Below, one piece after another: positions 14,270-22,367 of a stretch of DNA of 26,789 bases. This stretch comes from JAUIBE01 sp035267185. GTDB lineage: Bacteria > Pseudomonadota > Gammaproteobacteria > Xanthomonadales > SZUA-36. The notes beneath the pieces were generated by a model. The model was not told the origin of the DNA. It saw only the letters and a program-made list of their open reading frames with translations, and ran no database searches. The stretch is taken from assembly GCA_035267185.1 (NCBI GenBank), contig DATFLY010000150.1, forward strand, positions 1 to 26,789. Reading direction: 5' to 3'. The translations under genes and the position numbers were made by a program. Positions within the stretch are counted from its first letter, which is position 1. Each line of letters begins with the position of its first letter.

Positions 14270-16498
14270 CTAATACGGGAACAATTTCTGCCCACCAGTA
14301 CCGACACTGGCCAGGCCCTTTAGGTTCAGTTCGAGGTAAATGCCGTCCCGGTCTTCACCATTACGGTTCTTCAGATAGCGGCGGTAGATGGTTCTGATGG
14401 CCCAGCAACAGCTCTCGTATTGAAAACCTGCCTGGGTTTCAAGCAGGTCGTCGTCTTCAAACGAATAGTTGACCCGCGAGATCACGGTCCACTTCTGGTT
14501 GATGGGCCAGCTGAACCTGAAGTCAAACTGGTCGACCCGGTCTCGCCGGAAGCGGTATTCAAAAGCGGCTCGCTCGCCGTACTTGCCATAGTAACTGACC
14601 CCAAGGCTGGCAACGTCAACCTGGGCATCGTCCCATTCCCACTGCAGGCCGGCCGTCGCCGAGAAGCGACGAAAAGCCCTGAGGCTGAATTCTGCGATAA
14701 AAGGCGACTGGTTTTCGGTGCCTTCCGGCCTGTTGTTCAGCTGCACACGCTGATCTTCGAAATAGAAAATCTGGCCGATGCTTAATGCCCAAATCTGATC
14801 GCCATCCAGCCCGTCGTAAGTTCGGGTACTCAATGAAACTGACAACTGATTGGCATCACCCTGGCGGTCACCACCCGCGAATCGGTTGGTATTGAACAGC
14901 TGGCTGAATCCAAAAGTGAATTCGCCGGTATCAAAATCTGGCAGTTCTGACTGCTGTTCATATGGAACATTCAGGTAGAAAATTCTAGGTTCAAGGGTCT
15001 GGGAATTGCCACTGGCAAGCGTACGGTCAAAGAAAAGGCCACCATCCACGCTGAGAATCGATGTCCCACGGTCCGGTGAGGTGTCCTGGCCAGGCAGGGT
15101 GTCGTCAAGTTCGTAACTTGTATAGCGATAACCAACGCTGGGTCGAATAAATCCCCAGCTTGCCCAGCGCTCCCAGTAAAGATGGGTTGCCAGGTCAGCA
15201 CGTGCGCCGGTGACGCCAACATCCCTGTCGAAGTAAGTCAGGTCTGAATTGAGAATCCAGCCAAATCCGGTTGCACCAAAAGGTCGGTCCAGCAGGAACT
15301 CGATACGTGGCTGGCGCCTGTAGGGCTCATTTTCGGGCGAAACCGAATCGTCAATGACCTGGAAGTCATCAACCAGGGTTTCGAAACTCCAGTAGTGCCC
15401 ATAGCCCTGAAGCGTGCCTGCGCTGCGCAGGAACTGGCGAGAGGTTTCGACCAGGCCTTCACCGAAGTCCTGGAAATACTGGTCGTCGCTGACTCGCTCG
15501 ATCTGCAGTTGTGTGCCCCAGGCGCCCGGCAAATTGATGCGGTGTTCAAACAGGTAGGAGTAGCGCTCGTCATTCGACTCCTTGTCATCGGGCATGTAAT
15601 CGAAATCGACGTAACCGGATGTGCGTTTGGTCAGGAATCGGTAAAGGCCAGTTAACATGAATCCGCGATCGGTGAAGTAACGTGGCTCCAGCGTTGCGTC
15701 CATGTTAGGCCTGATGTTCCAGTAGTACGGAATGCTGAATTCAAAGCCGTTGTCATTGGTGTTGCTGAAGCTCGGGTACAAAAATCCGCTTTTGCGACGG
15801 TCATCAATCGGGAATGTAAACCAGGGCGCATACAGAATCGGCACGCCCTTGAATTTCAGTCGGGCATTGCGGGCAGTGGCATAGCCCTGATCGTGATTGA
15901 GCTCCATCTTCTCCGCCAGGATCTCCCAATCCGGACGTTCGCCAGGACAAGTGGTGAAGTTCAAACCAGTCACCGTTGTTCTTTGCCCCGACACAATTTC
16001 GAGTGAATCAGCGCTGCCATTGGCGCTCGACTGGGAGAGGCCATAGTCAATGTCGACGAAGGACCCGGCCTCACTTGTGAAACTGTATTCAGCCTGCTGG
16101 GCTTCAACCCAGAGCTGGGCGTCGGAGTAGCGCATTGCGCCCGGCATGATGACTCGTTGATTGTCGGGCTGATATTGCAACAGATCAGACTGCAGTGTCT
16201 GGTCTGCGCGGGTGATCTCCACATCACCGCTGGCCTCGCTGAATCCCAGCTTGCCTGCGTCCATGCTTTCGGCATACATGATGATTGGAGACTGGGCCCG
16301 CTCGGGCGTGTTGACGCTCATGGGCGCCATCGCAGGATCCGGACAGACCTCGGCCCTGGGCTCGGTGCCAGGCTCATCTTGCTGTGCAAAAACTGTTGAA
16401 GAGGCGAGCAGACATGCTGTTGTCAAAAGACACAAGCATCGTCGCGAGAAACCGGCGAGTCCATTGGATGGAAATTTTTTGGATCGGATGAGCGTCAC
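14270..16498 (-). CDS. lptD: LPS-assembly protein LptD
   Basis: LptD is the outer-membrane beta-barrel that, with LptE, inserts lipopolysaccharide into the outer leaflet. The 742-residue protein starts at GTG 16496-16498 and has a signal peptide ending near TVFA-QQ (about residue 39). An OstA/LptA-like N-terminal domain follows (about 70-200, for example GKLGFSEASGDVEITRADQTL), then a long C-terminal barrel rich in alternating aromatic strands. The four cysteines needed for the known interdomain disulfides appear to be present: one in EVCPDP near the N-terminus, one in TTCPGERPDW, and the adjacent pair in YESCCWA. The gene opens the conserved operon ahead of surA. It lies 15 bases after the predicted aminopeptidase gene, which may share its transcript. 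Confidence 0.95.
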   Translation of the reverse strand: MTLIRSKKFPSNGLAGFSRRCLCLLTTACLLASSTVFAQQDEPGTEPRAEVCPDPAMAPMSVNTPERAQSPIIMYAESMDAGKLGFSEASGDVEITRADQTLQSDLLQYQPDNQRVIMPGAMRYSDAQLWVEAQQAEYSFTSEAGSFVDIDYGLSQSSANGSADSLEIVSGQRTTVTGLNFTTCPGERPDWEILAEKMELNHDQGYATARNARLKFKGVPILYAPWFTFPIDDRRKSGFLYPSFSNTNDNGFEFSIPYYWNIRPNMDATLEPRYFTDRGFMLTGLYRFLTKRTSGYVDFDYMPDDKESNDERYSYLFEHRINLPGAWGTQLQIERVSDDQYFQDFGEGLVETSRQFLRSAGTLQGYGHYWSFETLVDDFQVIDDSVSPENEPYRRQPRIEFLLDRPFGATGFGWILNSDLTYFDRDVGVTGARADLATHLYWERWASWGFIRPSVGYRYTSYELDDTLPGQDTSPDRGTSILSVDGGLFFDRTLASGNSQTLEPRIFYLNVPYEQQSELPDFDTGEFTFGFSQLFNTNRFAGGDRQGDANQLSVSLSTRTYDGLDGDQIWALSIGQIFYFEDQRVQLNNRPEGTENQSPFIAEFSLRAFRRFSATAGLQWEWDDAQVDVASLGVSYYGKYGERAAFEYRFRRDRVDQFDFRFSWPINQKWTVISRVNYSFEDDDLLETQAGFQYESCCWAIRTIYRRYLKNRNGEDRDGIYLELNLKGLASVGTGGQKLFPY

Positions 16499-16513
16499 GG
16501 CCGCGCTAAACTG

Positions 16514-17641
16514 TCACAGTTCCTCGCCGGGTGCAATTCCGGCACAAGTTTGATCCAACCATGCTTGTCTTTCCCCGTCAGGAAGGCGTGATTTTTCGCT
16601 GGCAAGGCCATGAAAAACCTTCATGTCTTCACCAGCTTCGACAAACAATTGCCTGAAAGCACAGTTGCCTCCCTGGTAGGTATCGAGCAGGGCAAAGCGT
16701 GCGTTATTGGGCGGTTTGAGGAACCAGCCTCCGAAGTAATCCCTGCCATCCCACTTTGAGTCGCGAATCCGGCCATATGAATCTTCCATTCTCTCAAAAA
16801 CTGTCAGTTTTCGGGCGCGAAGTTCATCCGGCTCCTCGCCCGAGGCGTAGACTTCCTCCAACTCGTTGCGTGTGACCTGCATCAGCTCGGTAAAGTCACC
16901 CTCAGCCTCTTCCAGTTCCAGCCATTGCTGCAACGCTACCTGGTCTTCCAGGCTCCGCAGCCATTGCTGGACGCCCACCAGTTCGACGAAGCTGGCATAG
17001 GATTCGTTAAAGCGCGAGTCGCCTTTCAGATAAAGCTGCTGATGTGCCAGCTCATGAATGATGTACGCCGCGAACCTTGCATCGGATCGGCTCCACATGG
17101 TGTCCAGCAGCGGGTCATCGAACCAGCCCAGGGTTGAGTAAGCGATTGCAGGAGATACGGTCACTTCATACTCTCGCTTTTCCAGTTTGTCCGCAAACGC
17201 CCCGGCCTTGTCTTCAGCAAAGTATCCCCGGTAGGGAACGCAACCTGAAACCGGAAAGCACCATTGCTTCGCTTGCAGGGAAAACTCGGGGGCAGCCACC
17301 ACGTTCCAGACCACGGCATCCTGGCCGGTTACAACAAACTCGGTGTAACTGCCATTATCCGGCAACCCAAGCTGGTCAATGGCGAATGCAATGATCTGAC
17401 GCGAGAGCTGCAGTTTCTCTGCGGTGAATTCGTCAACTGTTCCATGTTCCAGGGCTTCGTCAACCGGTTGGCGGGCATGCATCAGGGCAAAATGGCCAGA
17501 GGCGGCCTGCCAGTAGTATGCCGGACTGGCACAACTGCTCATCTGTGATGCCACGACCACTGCGCCCACGATCAGCATGAGCTGGATCACCAGGCGTGTA
17601 TTTTTTCTTTTGCTATTGGAAAACACTGGTTCTGGGACCAT
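16514..17641 (-). CDS. predicted zinc aminopeptidase (Aminopep family), probable lipoprotein
   Basis: This 375-residue protein fits the predicted aminopeptidase family (Pfam Aminopep/DUF2265 as I recall it). An N-terminal hydrophobic segment (about 17-36) ends in MSSC, a plausible lipobox with Cys37. The family region PYRGYF (about 136-141) is followed by the zinc-metalloprotease motif HELAHQ (196-201) and a downstream NESYASFVE (212-220) that probably supplies the third metal ligand. It would act at the periplasmic face of a membrane. Its start is only 58 bases from that of divergent msrB, so their promoters are close or overlapping. I kept the ATG at 17641; a second in-frame ATG 21 codons later is possible. 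Activity and substrate are unproven. Confidence 0.85.
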   Translation of the reverse strand: MVPEPVFSNSKRKNTRLVIQLMLIVGAVVVASQMSSCASPAYYWQAASGHFALMHARQPVDEALEHGTVDEFTAEKLQLSRQIIAFAIDQLGLPDNGSYTEFVVTGQDAVVWNVVAAPEFSLQAKQWCFPVSGCVPYRGYFAEDKAGAFADKLEKREYEVTVSPAIAYSTLGWFDDPLLDTMWSRSDARFAAYIIHELAHQQLYLKGDSRFNESYASFVELVGVQQWLRSLEDQVALQQWLELEEAEGDFTELMQVTRNELEEVYASGEEPDELRARKLTVFERMEDSYGRIRDSKWDGRDYFGGWFLKPPNNARFALLDTYQGGNCAFRQLFVEAGEDMKVFHGLASEKSRLPDGERQAWLDQTCAGIAPGEEL

Positions 17642-17699
17642 CTTGCCGGTTAAGCATTCAGCTAATCATCCTAAAAATCATTCAATCGGGCAGGTAACG

Positions 17700-18098
17700 A
17701 TGGACAAGATACGCAAGTCAGACGAGGAATGGCAGGCCCAGCTTTCCGATGAACAGTATCGGGTTACTAGAAAGGCAGGAACGGAAGCTCCTTTCAGTGG
17801 CGAATACGAGGAGCACTTCGACACGGGGCGCTATGCCTGTATCTGCTGCGGACATGAGCTGTTTGGCTCTGACAGCAAATTCAACGCTGGCTGCGGCTGG
17901 CCCAGCTTTCATGGTGAGCTGGATGACGCTGAAATCGTTCAGCGATTCGACGACAGTCATGGAATGCGACGAGTCGAGTTGTTGTGTCCGAAGTGCGATG
18001 CTCACCTGGGGCATATCTTTCCAGATGGCCCGCCGCCAACCGGGACGCGCTACTGCATCAATTCCGCCTCGTTGAAGTTTCTGGAAGAAGACAACTGA
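17700..18098 (+). CDS. msrB: peptide-methionine (R)-S-oxide reductase
   Basis: MsrB repairs R-methionine sulfoxide in proteins, a cytoplasmic oxidative-stress function. From ATG 17700 (AGGT five bases upstream) it has 132 residues, the usual size. The in-frame extension back to 17577 overlaps the divergent gene and is not MsrB-like. Motifs are a zinc-binding CxxC in YACICCGHELF (Cys47/Cys50) and a second in CPKC (96-99), GCGWPSF (64-70) with the possible recycling Cys65, and the catalytic cysteine in RYCINS (Cys119). The gene is convergent with the oxygenase gene across a repeat-filled gap. Confidence 0.95.
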   Translation: MDKIRKSDEEWQAQLSDEQYRVTRKAGTEAPFSGEYEEHFDTGRYACICCGHELFGSDSKFNAGCGWPSFHGELDDAEIVQRFDDSHGMRRVELLCPKCDAHLGHIFPDGPPPTGTRYCINSASLKFLEEDN

Positions 18099-18162
18099 AA
18101 AGGGGTAAGGCCCAGGTGTTCCCCCAGTGTCTGCCCGGATGGCCATGATAGCCAGTTCAGTG

Positions 18163-18270
18163 GCCACGGAAGCTGTGTCCCTTCCGCGACACGCGCAAGT
18201 ACATCCCTGTAGCTCTTTTCCGACTTCCCTGTCTCCAAAGGTCGCGAAAGGGACACAGCTTAACCGTGGC
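18163..18270 (-). repeat. palindromic GGA-hairpin repeat unit 3a
   Basis: The arms 18163-18190 and 18241-18270 are inverted copies differing by one substitution (a G-U wobble on the minus strand) and a two-base insertion. Minus-strand sites are ACAGGGATGT (18201-18210) and ACAGGGAAGT (18223-18232), 22 bases apart. The stem around the second site is partly decayed compared with unit 1a. Confidence 0.88.
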
Positions 18271-18313
18271 TTGAAAGGCCCAGGTGTTTCCACCAGTGGC
18301 ATAAAGCCGGATG

Positions 18314-18484
18314 CCGAATAATTCCTGAGCGACTGGACAGCGAGGCAGGGAGCAGGCCAAAGGCGACGTAACGAAAGATGCGAAGCGTCGTAGTAAGGAG
18401 CCGACGCCGTAGCGGCCGAGCCAGCGACGTCCAGCACAGGGACGTGCTGTCGGCGCGTGTCCACCAAGCGAGGGAATTATTCGG
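18314..18484 (+). repeat. palindromic GGA-hairpin repeat unit 3b carrying a 68-base insert
   Basis: The arms around GAATAATTCC (18314-18338) and GAATTATTC (18459-18484) are inverted copies. On the plus strand a CAGCAC/GTGCTG hairpin (18433-18448) presents ACAGGGACGT (18436-18445). Between the left arm and that hairpin lies a 68-base segment (18351-18418) shared with 22948-23015. Confidence 0.83.
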
Positions 18485-18534
18485 GTAGCCTTTTAAGGCC
18501 ATCCGAGCAGACACTGGGGGAATAGCTGGGCCTT

Positions 18535-19629
18535 TTAAGCCTTGCTGACAGGTGTATCTGCGTAATCATCACCGTAGTACTTGGACGTGATGGCGGTGTG
18601 GAAGTCTTCCGATCGAACTGGTGGGTATTTGGGCTCGCCCAGGCCGGGAAGGACCTCGAGGATTTCGTCCTCCCAGGTGTAAATCGCCATGGGAAAAGAG
18701 ATGCGCGGCCCGGTGACCGACGCAGGATCGCGGGGTTGTGCAACACGATGGGTGGTTGAAGGAAAAACATCATTGCTGATGCGTTGCATGTAGTCCCCGG
18801 TGTTGAGGATGATGCTTCCGGGTGGCGCATCCAGTCGAATCCATTTCATGTTGCGGCGGTTCAGTACCTGAAGTCCATCCACACTGGGTGCCGGCAGCAA
18901 TGTGAACAGGTCAACATCCTCATGCCCCAGCATCCTGCCTCCTGGGGGAGGTGATTTCCCATCGGGAAGGGGGTAGTAGTTCAGCCTGAAGCCGAAGTTA
19001 CAACCTGTCAGTTTTTGGTCGTAAAGGTGCGGGTCGCAGCCAAGGTATCTCAGAAGCGACTGCATTACCGGCAGGATCAATTGCTCCTGGGCTAATACCA
19101 GTTTCCTGAATTCTGATTCGAATCCTGGCTGTGGCCAGAATATGTTCTCGTTAAAACTATCAGCCTCATCGAGGGCGAACGCCCTGCGGCAGAAAACCCA
19201 GCCTTCCACCAGGTCAGGATGAATGATGGTGGTTTCCTTCACCGGGAAATAGCCCTGGTTGACTGAGCCATGTCGTTTTGCACGAAAAGCCATGCGTTGA
19301 TCACGCGTGGTTTCTTCGAACATGCGGCGGGTGGTGCTTTCGATATGATTGTAGAGTTTCAGATCGATGCCGTGACCGGTCAGGATGGCAAAACCGATGC
19401 CTTCAAGCGCTGCGCCCAGTTGCTCGGAAAAGGCGGTCGTTTCGGTTTCATTCCTGGAAAGCAAAGCTGACATATCGCAGGTTTGAATCTGGTAATCATC
19501 GTCAAATGATTCCTCTCCAGCCTGCTCGGAAAGGTAATACGCCTGCTGCTTGTCGACCTGTTCGTACTTGCGGAACTCGCGATTAAGCGCCGTGATGCCT
19601 TTGTCGATGTCCGGTGGGGACTTTGACAT
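18535..19629 (-). CDS. 2-oxoglutarate/Fe(II)-dependent oxygenase, isopenicillin N synthase-like family
   Basis: This 364-residue soluble protein has a DIOX_N-like N-terminal region (about 45-160, with GFAILTGHGID at 79-89) and a 2OG-FeII oxygenase domain (about 205-320). The iron triad is visible as His236 and Asp238 in GHEDVD plus His294 in STTHRV. The 2-oxoglutarate-binding RxS motif follows as Arg309-Ile-Ser311. Such enzymes hydroxylate, desaturate or cyclise small molecules or amino acids; the substrate here is unknown. The ATG overlaps the stop codon of the upstream transporter by one base (TGATG), so translation is probably coupled. This suggests the transporter may move the enzyme's substrate or product. 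Confidence 0.9.
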   Translation of the reverse strand: MSKSPPDIDKGITALNREFRKYEQVDKQQAYYLSEQAGEESFDDDYQIQTCDMSALLSRNETETTAFSEQLGAALEGIGFAILTGHGIDLKLYNHIESTTRRMFEETTRDQRMAFRAKRHGSVNQGYFPVKETTIIHPDLVEGWVFCRRAFALDEADSFNENIFWPQPGFESEFRKLVLAQEQLILPVMQSLLRYLGCDPHLYDQKLTGCNFGFRLNYYPLPDGKSPPPGGRMLGHEDVDLFTLLPAPSVDGLQVLNRRNMKWIRLDAPPGSIILNTGDYMQRISNDVFPSTTHRVAQPRDPASVTGPRISFPMAIYTWEDEILEVLPGLGEPKYPPVRSEDFHTAITSKYYGDDYADTPVSKA

Positions 19630-20936
19630 CAGACCACGCCGAGTGCCGAAAGCGCGCCACCAGCCAGGATCGCGAACAATACAACTGGCACTACCCAGCG
19701 AATCCAGAATGTCACGATGGAAACGGCTCGCTCTCCAAGCCCCAGCGCAACCTGTGCTTTGACCGCAGCTTTGCCCAGGCCCCAGCCAAAGGCAATCACA
19801 GCCATCATGGAGCCGAGCATAAACAGGCCGGAGCCGACCACCAGGTCAAGAGTGCCTATGATTTGCGGATTGTAGGCAACCGGAGCCATGGCAACAATCA
19901 TTGCCACTCCGACAACCAGCGTCCAGCCGCGGCGGCTCAGCTTGTCGCTGAAATGGTCATGCAGGGCGCCAATGGTGGCCTCGAAAGCGGCGACGATTGT
20001 CAGTATCGCGACGAGTGCCCAGGCGGCCAGGAACGGTCCGCCCAGTAAGCGACCACCAGGCATGACTTCAAACAGTCGTGGCAGTGTGTTGAACAGGAGT
20101 GGTGGCCCCGCGGCGAGGTCGAGCCCAAATACCAGTACTGCGGGCACCACGAACAGGGACGCCAGAACTGCGGCGCCGGTATCAATCAGCCCGGTTGCAG
20201 CCGCTGATGGCACCAGTGTTTCCTGCTCTCGCAGGTAACTGCCATACAGCACACCGATACAACCTGAAATTCCCACGGAAAAGCAGGCCTGGCCCATTGC
20301 TGCAAACCAGACGCCCGGGCCTGCCTGTGAGAAATCAGGCCGCATAAATTGTTTGAGCTCTTCAATGGCGCCATCCAGGGTCAGGGCAACGCCGACCATG
20401 TAAAGCACGATGATTCCAAAAAGCGGCATGATGATGAAATTGGCTTTCTCAATGCCGCGCCTCAACCCTCGCTGGACGATCCACAGAGACACGACGGTCA
20501 GGCCAATCGCGTACATGAACTGCATGCGATTGTTGGCCAGTCCTTTCTGGTATTCGACAATCCCCTGTCCGTCAAAACCATGCCACAAGGCGAACACGGC
20601 GCTGTAAATCACGTTGCCAACCACGATGTTGTAGTAGGTCAGGGCGGTGAAAACCACCAGCACCAGGAAAAAACCCAGGGGCAGGCCGAAGCGCGTTCCA
20701 AACGCGGCTTTGTAGGCACCTATTGGTCCCGAGCCTGTTCCCCTGCCCAGTCCCCACTCCGAGGTGAGAACCGGTACGGCGAGAACGATAACGAATACGA
20801 GATAAATGATCAGAAAAGCGCTGCCACCGTTCTGGCCCATCATGTACGGGAAGCGCCAGACATTGGCCACGCCGACTGCGAACGCCGCCATGGCCAACAA
20901 GGTTGCGAATCGTGAACTGAATTGTGGTCGCGACAT
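19629..20936 (-). CDS. sodium-dependent neurotransmitter-symporter family (NSS/SNF) transporter
   Basis: This 435-residue inner-membrane protein has about eleven hydrophobic segments. The hallmark TM1 motif VGVANVWRFPY is at 21-31, followed by a glycine-containing stretch QNGGSAF. Bacterial members of this family cotransport sodium with amino acids or related compounds; which one is not evident. The ATG has GAGAGG upstream with good spacing. The stop overlaps the oxygenase start by one base. The bicupin gene lies 117 bases upstream on the same strand, separated by a stretch containing a hairpin at 20961-20985. Confidence 0.92.
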   Translation of the reverse strand: MSRPQFSSRFATLLAMAAFAVGVANVWRFPYMMGQNGGSAFLIIYLVFVIVLAVPVLTSEWGLGRGTGSGPIGAYKAAFGTRFGLPLGFFLVLVVFTALTYYNIVVGNVIYSAVFALWHGFDGQGIVEYQKGLANNRMQFMYAIGLTVVSLWIVQRGLRRGIEKANFIIMPLFGIIVLYMVGVALTLDGAIEELKQFMRPDFSQAGPGVWFAAMGQACFSVGISGCIGVLYGSYLREQETLVPSAAATGLIDTGAAVLASLFVVPAVLVFGLDLAAGPPLLFNTLPRLFEVMPGGRLLGGPFLAAWALVAILTIVAAFEATIGALHDHFSDKLSRRGWTLVVGVAMIVAMAPVAYNPQIIGTLDLVVGSGLFMLGSMMAVIAFGWGLGKAAVKAQVALGLGERAVSIVTFWIRWVVPVVLFAILAGGALSALGVV

Positions 20937-20960
20937 CTATCGAGCCTCTCTTCCCTGCTC

Positions 20961-20985
20961 CGCTGCAAGCAAAATTATTGCAGCG
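20961..20985. promoter_or_regulatory. 8-bp inverted repeat upstream of the transporter gene
   Basis: CGCTGCAA (20961-20968) and TTGCAGCG (20978-20985) form a perfect 8-bp stem with a 9-base loop, ending 25 bases before the transporter start codon (minus strand). No T-run follows on either strand, so it looks more like an operator or RNA processing site than an intrinsic terminator. Confidence 0.45.
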
Positions 20986-21052
20986 AAGGCGGCTGTGTTC
21001 GGCAGCATGATTTGGAAATTTCTCTGACTCGCTTTGCTCGCCAACCAAAATT

Positions 21053-21865
21053 TCATGTTTCTTTTCTCCGTTCTGACGAATAGTTTATTGCGGGGCTGCC
21101 GGCAGGGTAGAACATACCCAGCAATTCGATGCCATCGTCTACTGTACATTCCATGCAATGGGGTTGTTTGCGCGGCAGAAAGATCAGGCTGCCCGCCCGG
21201 ACCGGAGTGCTCGATTCCCCCATGTGGATTCTGCCTTCGCCGGAAAGCACGCAAATGACTTCCTCGTAACGATGAAAATGCTCCGGAGCACGAGAACGCG
21301 GTATCGAACCGATGAACTGCGTGACCGCAGTGGAACCGGTTTTGGGGCCGACCAGCACCTTGAAATACCGGTCACCTGTGGCTTCTTTTGCGGCATTGCC
21401 GACAGAAACTATCCGCGTAGGATATTTTTCGTCAAATGCTTCAGTAACAGCTTCGGGCGCTTCGTCATTCCCTTCCCAGGGAGAATCACTGGCTGGGCAA
21501 ATTGCCATCACCAGCCGGAGACATTGATCATTATCCGGACTCAGCATCAATGATTCGGCCATTCGCACATAAACCCCGTCACCTTCAGAAACCGAAAAAC
21601 CACGCCCGGCGATTGAGATCATTCCGCTGCCAGCCATGACATACAGGACTGTTTCACTTTTGCGTTGCGGAGGAACTGAAAGGGTTTCATTGCTCACTTC
21701 CAGAACGTGCAGGGACAGCTTTTCCGTCCCCTGGCCGGATGCAAAGGCGCACGCCCAGCGTGAGCGGCCCCTGGGATGCCAGTCCAGGTCATCCAGATGG
21801 CGTACCAGCCGGCCCTGGATTTGTTCTTCGGGGGCGCTGTTTCTAACTGCAGATGATTCCTGCAT
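21053..21865 (-). CDS. bicupin protein, probable metal-binding enzyme or binding protein
   Basis: The 270-residue protein has two cupin folds (about 45-115 and 165-255). The C-terminal one carries a good metal site: PEHFHRYEEVICVLSGEGRI with His196, His198 and Glu202, and a later His236 in KQPHCME. The N-terminal fold (about SETVLYVMAGSGMISIAG) lacks the paired histidines and is probably structural. No signal peptide is seen. Bicupins include dioxygenases, isomerases and decarboxylases, so the reaction is open. It heads a same-strand cluster with the sodium-dependent transporter and the oxygenase. It is divergent from the VOC gene, with 58 bases between start codons. Confidence 0.85.
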   Translation of the reverse strand: MQESSAVRNSAPEEQIQGRLVRHLDDLDWHPRGRSRWACAFASGQGTEKLSLHVLEVSNETLSVPPQRKSETVLYVMAGSGMISIAGRGFSVSEGDGVYVRMAESLMLSPDNDQCLRLVMAICPASDSPWEGNDEAPEAVTEAFDEKYPTRIVSVGNAAKEATGDRYFKVLVGPKTGSTAVTQFIGSIPRSRAPEHFHRYEEVICVLSGEGRIHMGESSTPVRAGSLIFLPRKQPHCMECTVDDGIELLGMFYPAGSPAINYSSERRKET

Positions 21866-21923
21866 AATCGAACCGGATCACTTACTCAAGAATGATTGCG
21901 ACACAGTGTAGCTGCGAAAGCCT

Positions 21924-22364
21924 ATGGAAAACACGAAACAACCAACAACAATCGATCCCTTCCATCTTGCAGTCGTGGTTGACGACCTTGATGCTGCGCG
22001 TGGGTTCTACGGCGGGGTGCTTGGATGTGCGGAAGGTCGATGTTCAACTGAATGGGTGGATTTCAACTTTTTTGGTCATCAGCTGGTTTGTCATCTGGGT
22101 GAAAAAAGCGATGGCATTCACAATGATGTCGACGGAGAACACGTTCCCGTTCCCCACTATGGCCTGGCAACTTCCATGCAGTCCTGGAAACAATTGCGCG
22201 ACAGGCTGGTAGAGGCCGGTACCGAGTTTATCCTTGAGCCACAAATTCGTTTCGAAGGGCAGGTGGGTGAACAGGCCACCATGTTCCTGCAGGACCCTGC
22301 CGGCAATCACCTGGAATTCAAGGCGATGAGCGATCCAGATCTTTTGTTCGCAAAGGCAGACTAG
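21924..22364 (+). CDS. VOC superfamily (glyoxalase/dioxygenase-like) protein
   Basis: This 146-residue protein has the paired beta-alpha-beta-beta-beta layout of the vicinal oxygen chelate superfamily. FHLAVVVDDLDAARGFYGGVLG (in two parts, from residue 13) is the first module, and FLQDPAGNHLEFK (121-133) is the end of the second. Likely metal ligands are His14, His78 (VPHYG) and Glu132 (HLEFK) by family analogy. The substrate is not deducible. It is closely followed, four bases later, by the DUF2007 gene, so the two form an operon. Confidence 0.88.
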   Translation: MENTKQPTTIDPFHLAVVVDDLDAARGFYGGVLGCAEGRCSTEWVDFNFFGHQLVCHLGEKSDGIHNDVDGEHVPVPHYGLATSMQSWKQLRDRLVEAGTEFILEPQIRFEGQVGEQATMFLQDPAGNHLEFKAMSDPDLLFAKAD

Positions 22365-22367
22365 GGG

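Larger units (their letters stand above)
18099..18534. other. 436-base convergent intergenic stretch, a nested palindrome complex
   Basis: The stretch lies between the convergent msrB and oxygenase genes. It is bounded by 36-base inverted arms (18109-18144 and 18497-18532; 33 of 36 positions match), the right one ending two bases from the oxygenase stop codon. A further, partial copy of the left arm occurs at 18278-18314. Two repeat units are nested inside. Open frames here read through the repeats and are not convincing genes. Confidence 0.88.

Noticed and set aside
17577..17699. N-terminal extension of MsrB
   Set aside because: It overlaps the divergent aminopeptidase gene. MsrB similarity and a ribosome site begin at 17700.
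17718..18467. 249-codon minus-strand frame across msrB and the third repeat gap
   Set aside because: It is antisense to the well-supported msrB gene, and its remainder is repeat sequence.
20961..20985. Intrinsic terminator between the bicupin and transporter genes
   Set aside because: The stem is only 8 bp, not very GC-rich at its base, and has no T-run on either strand.
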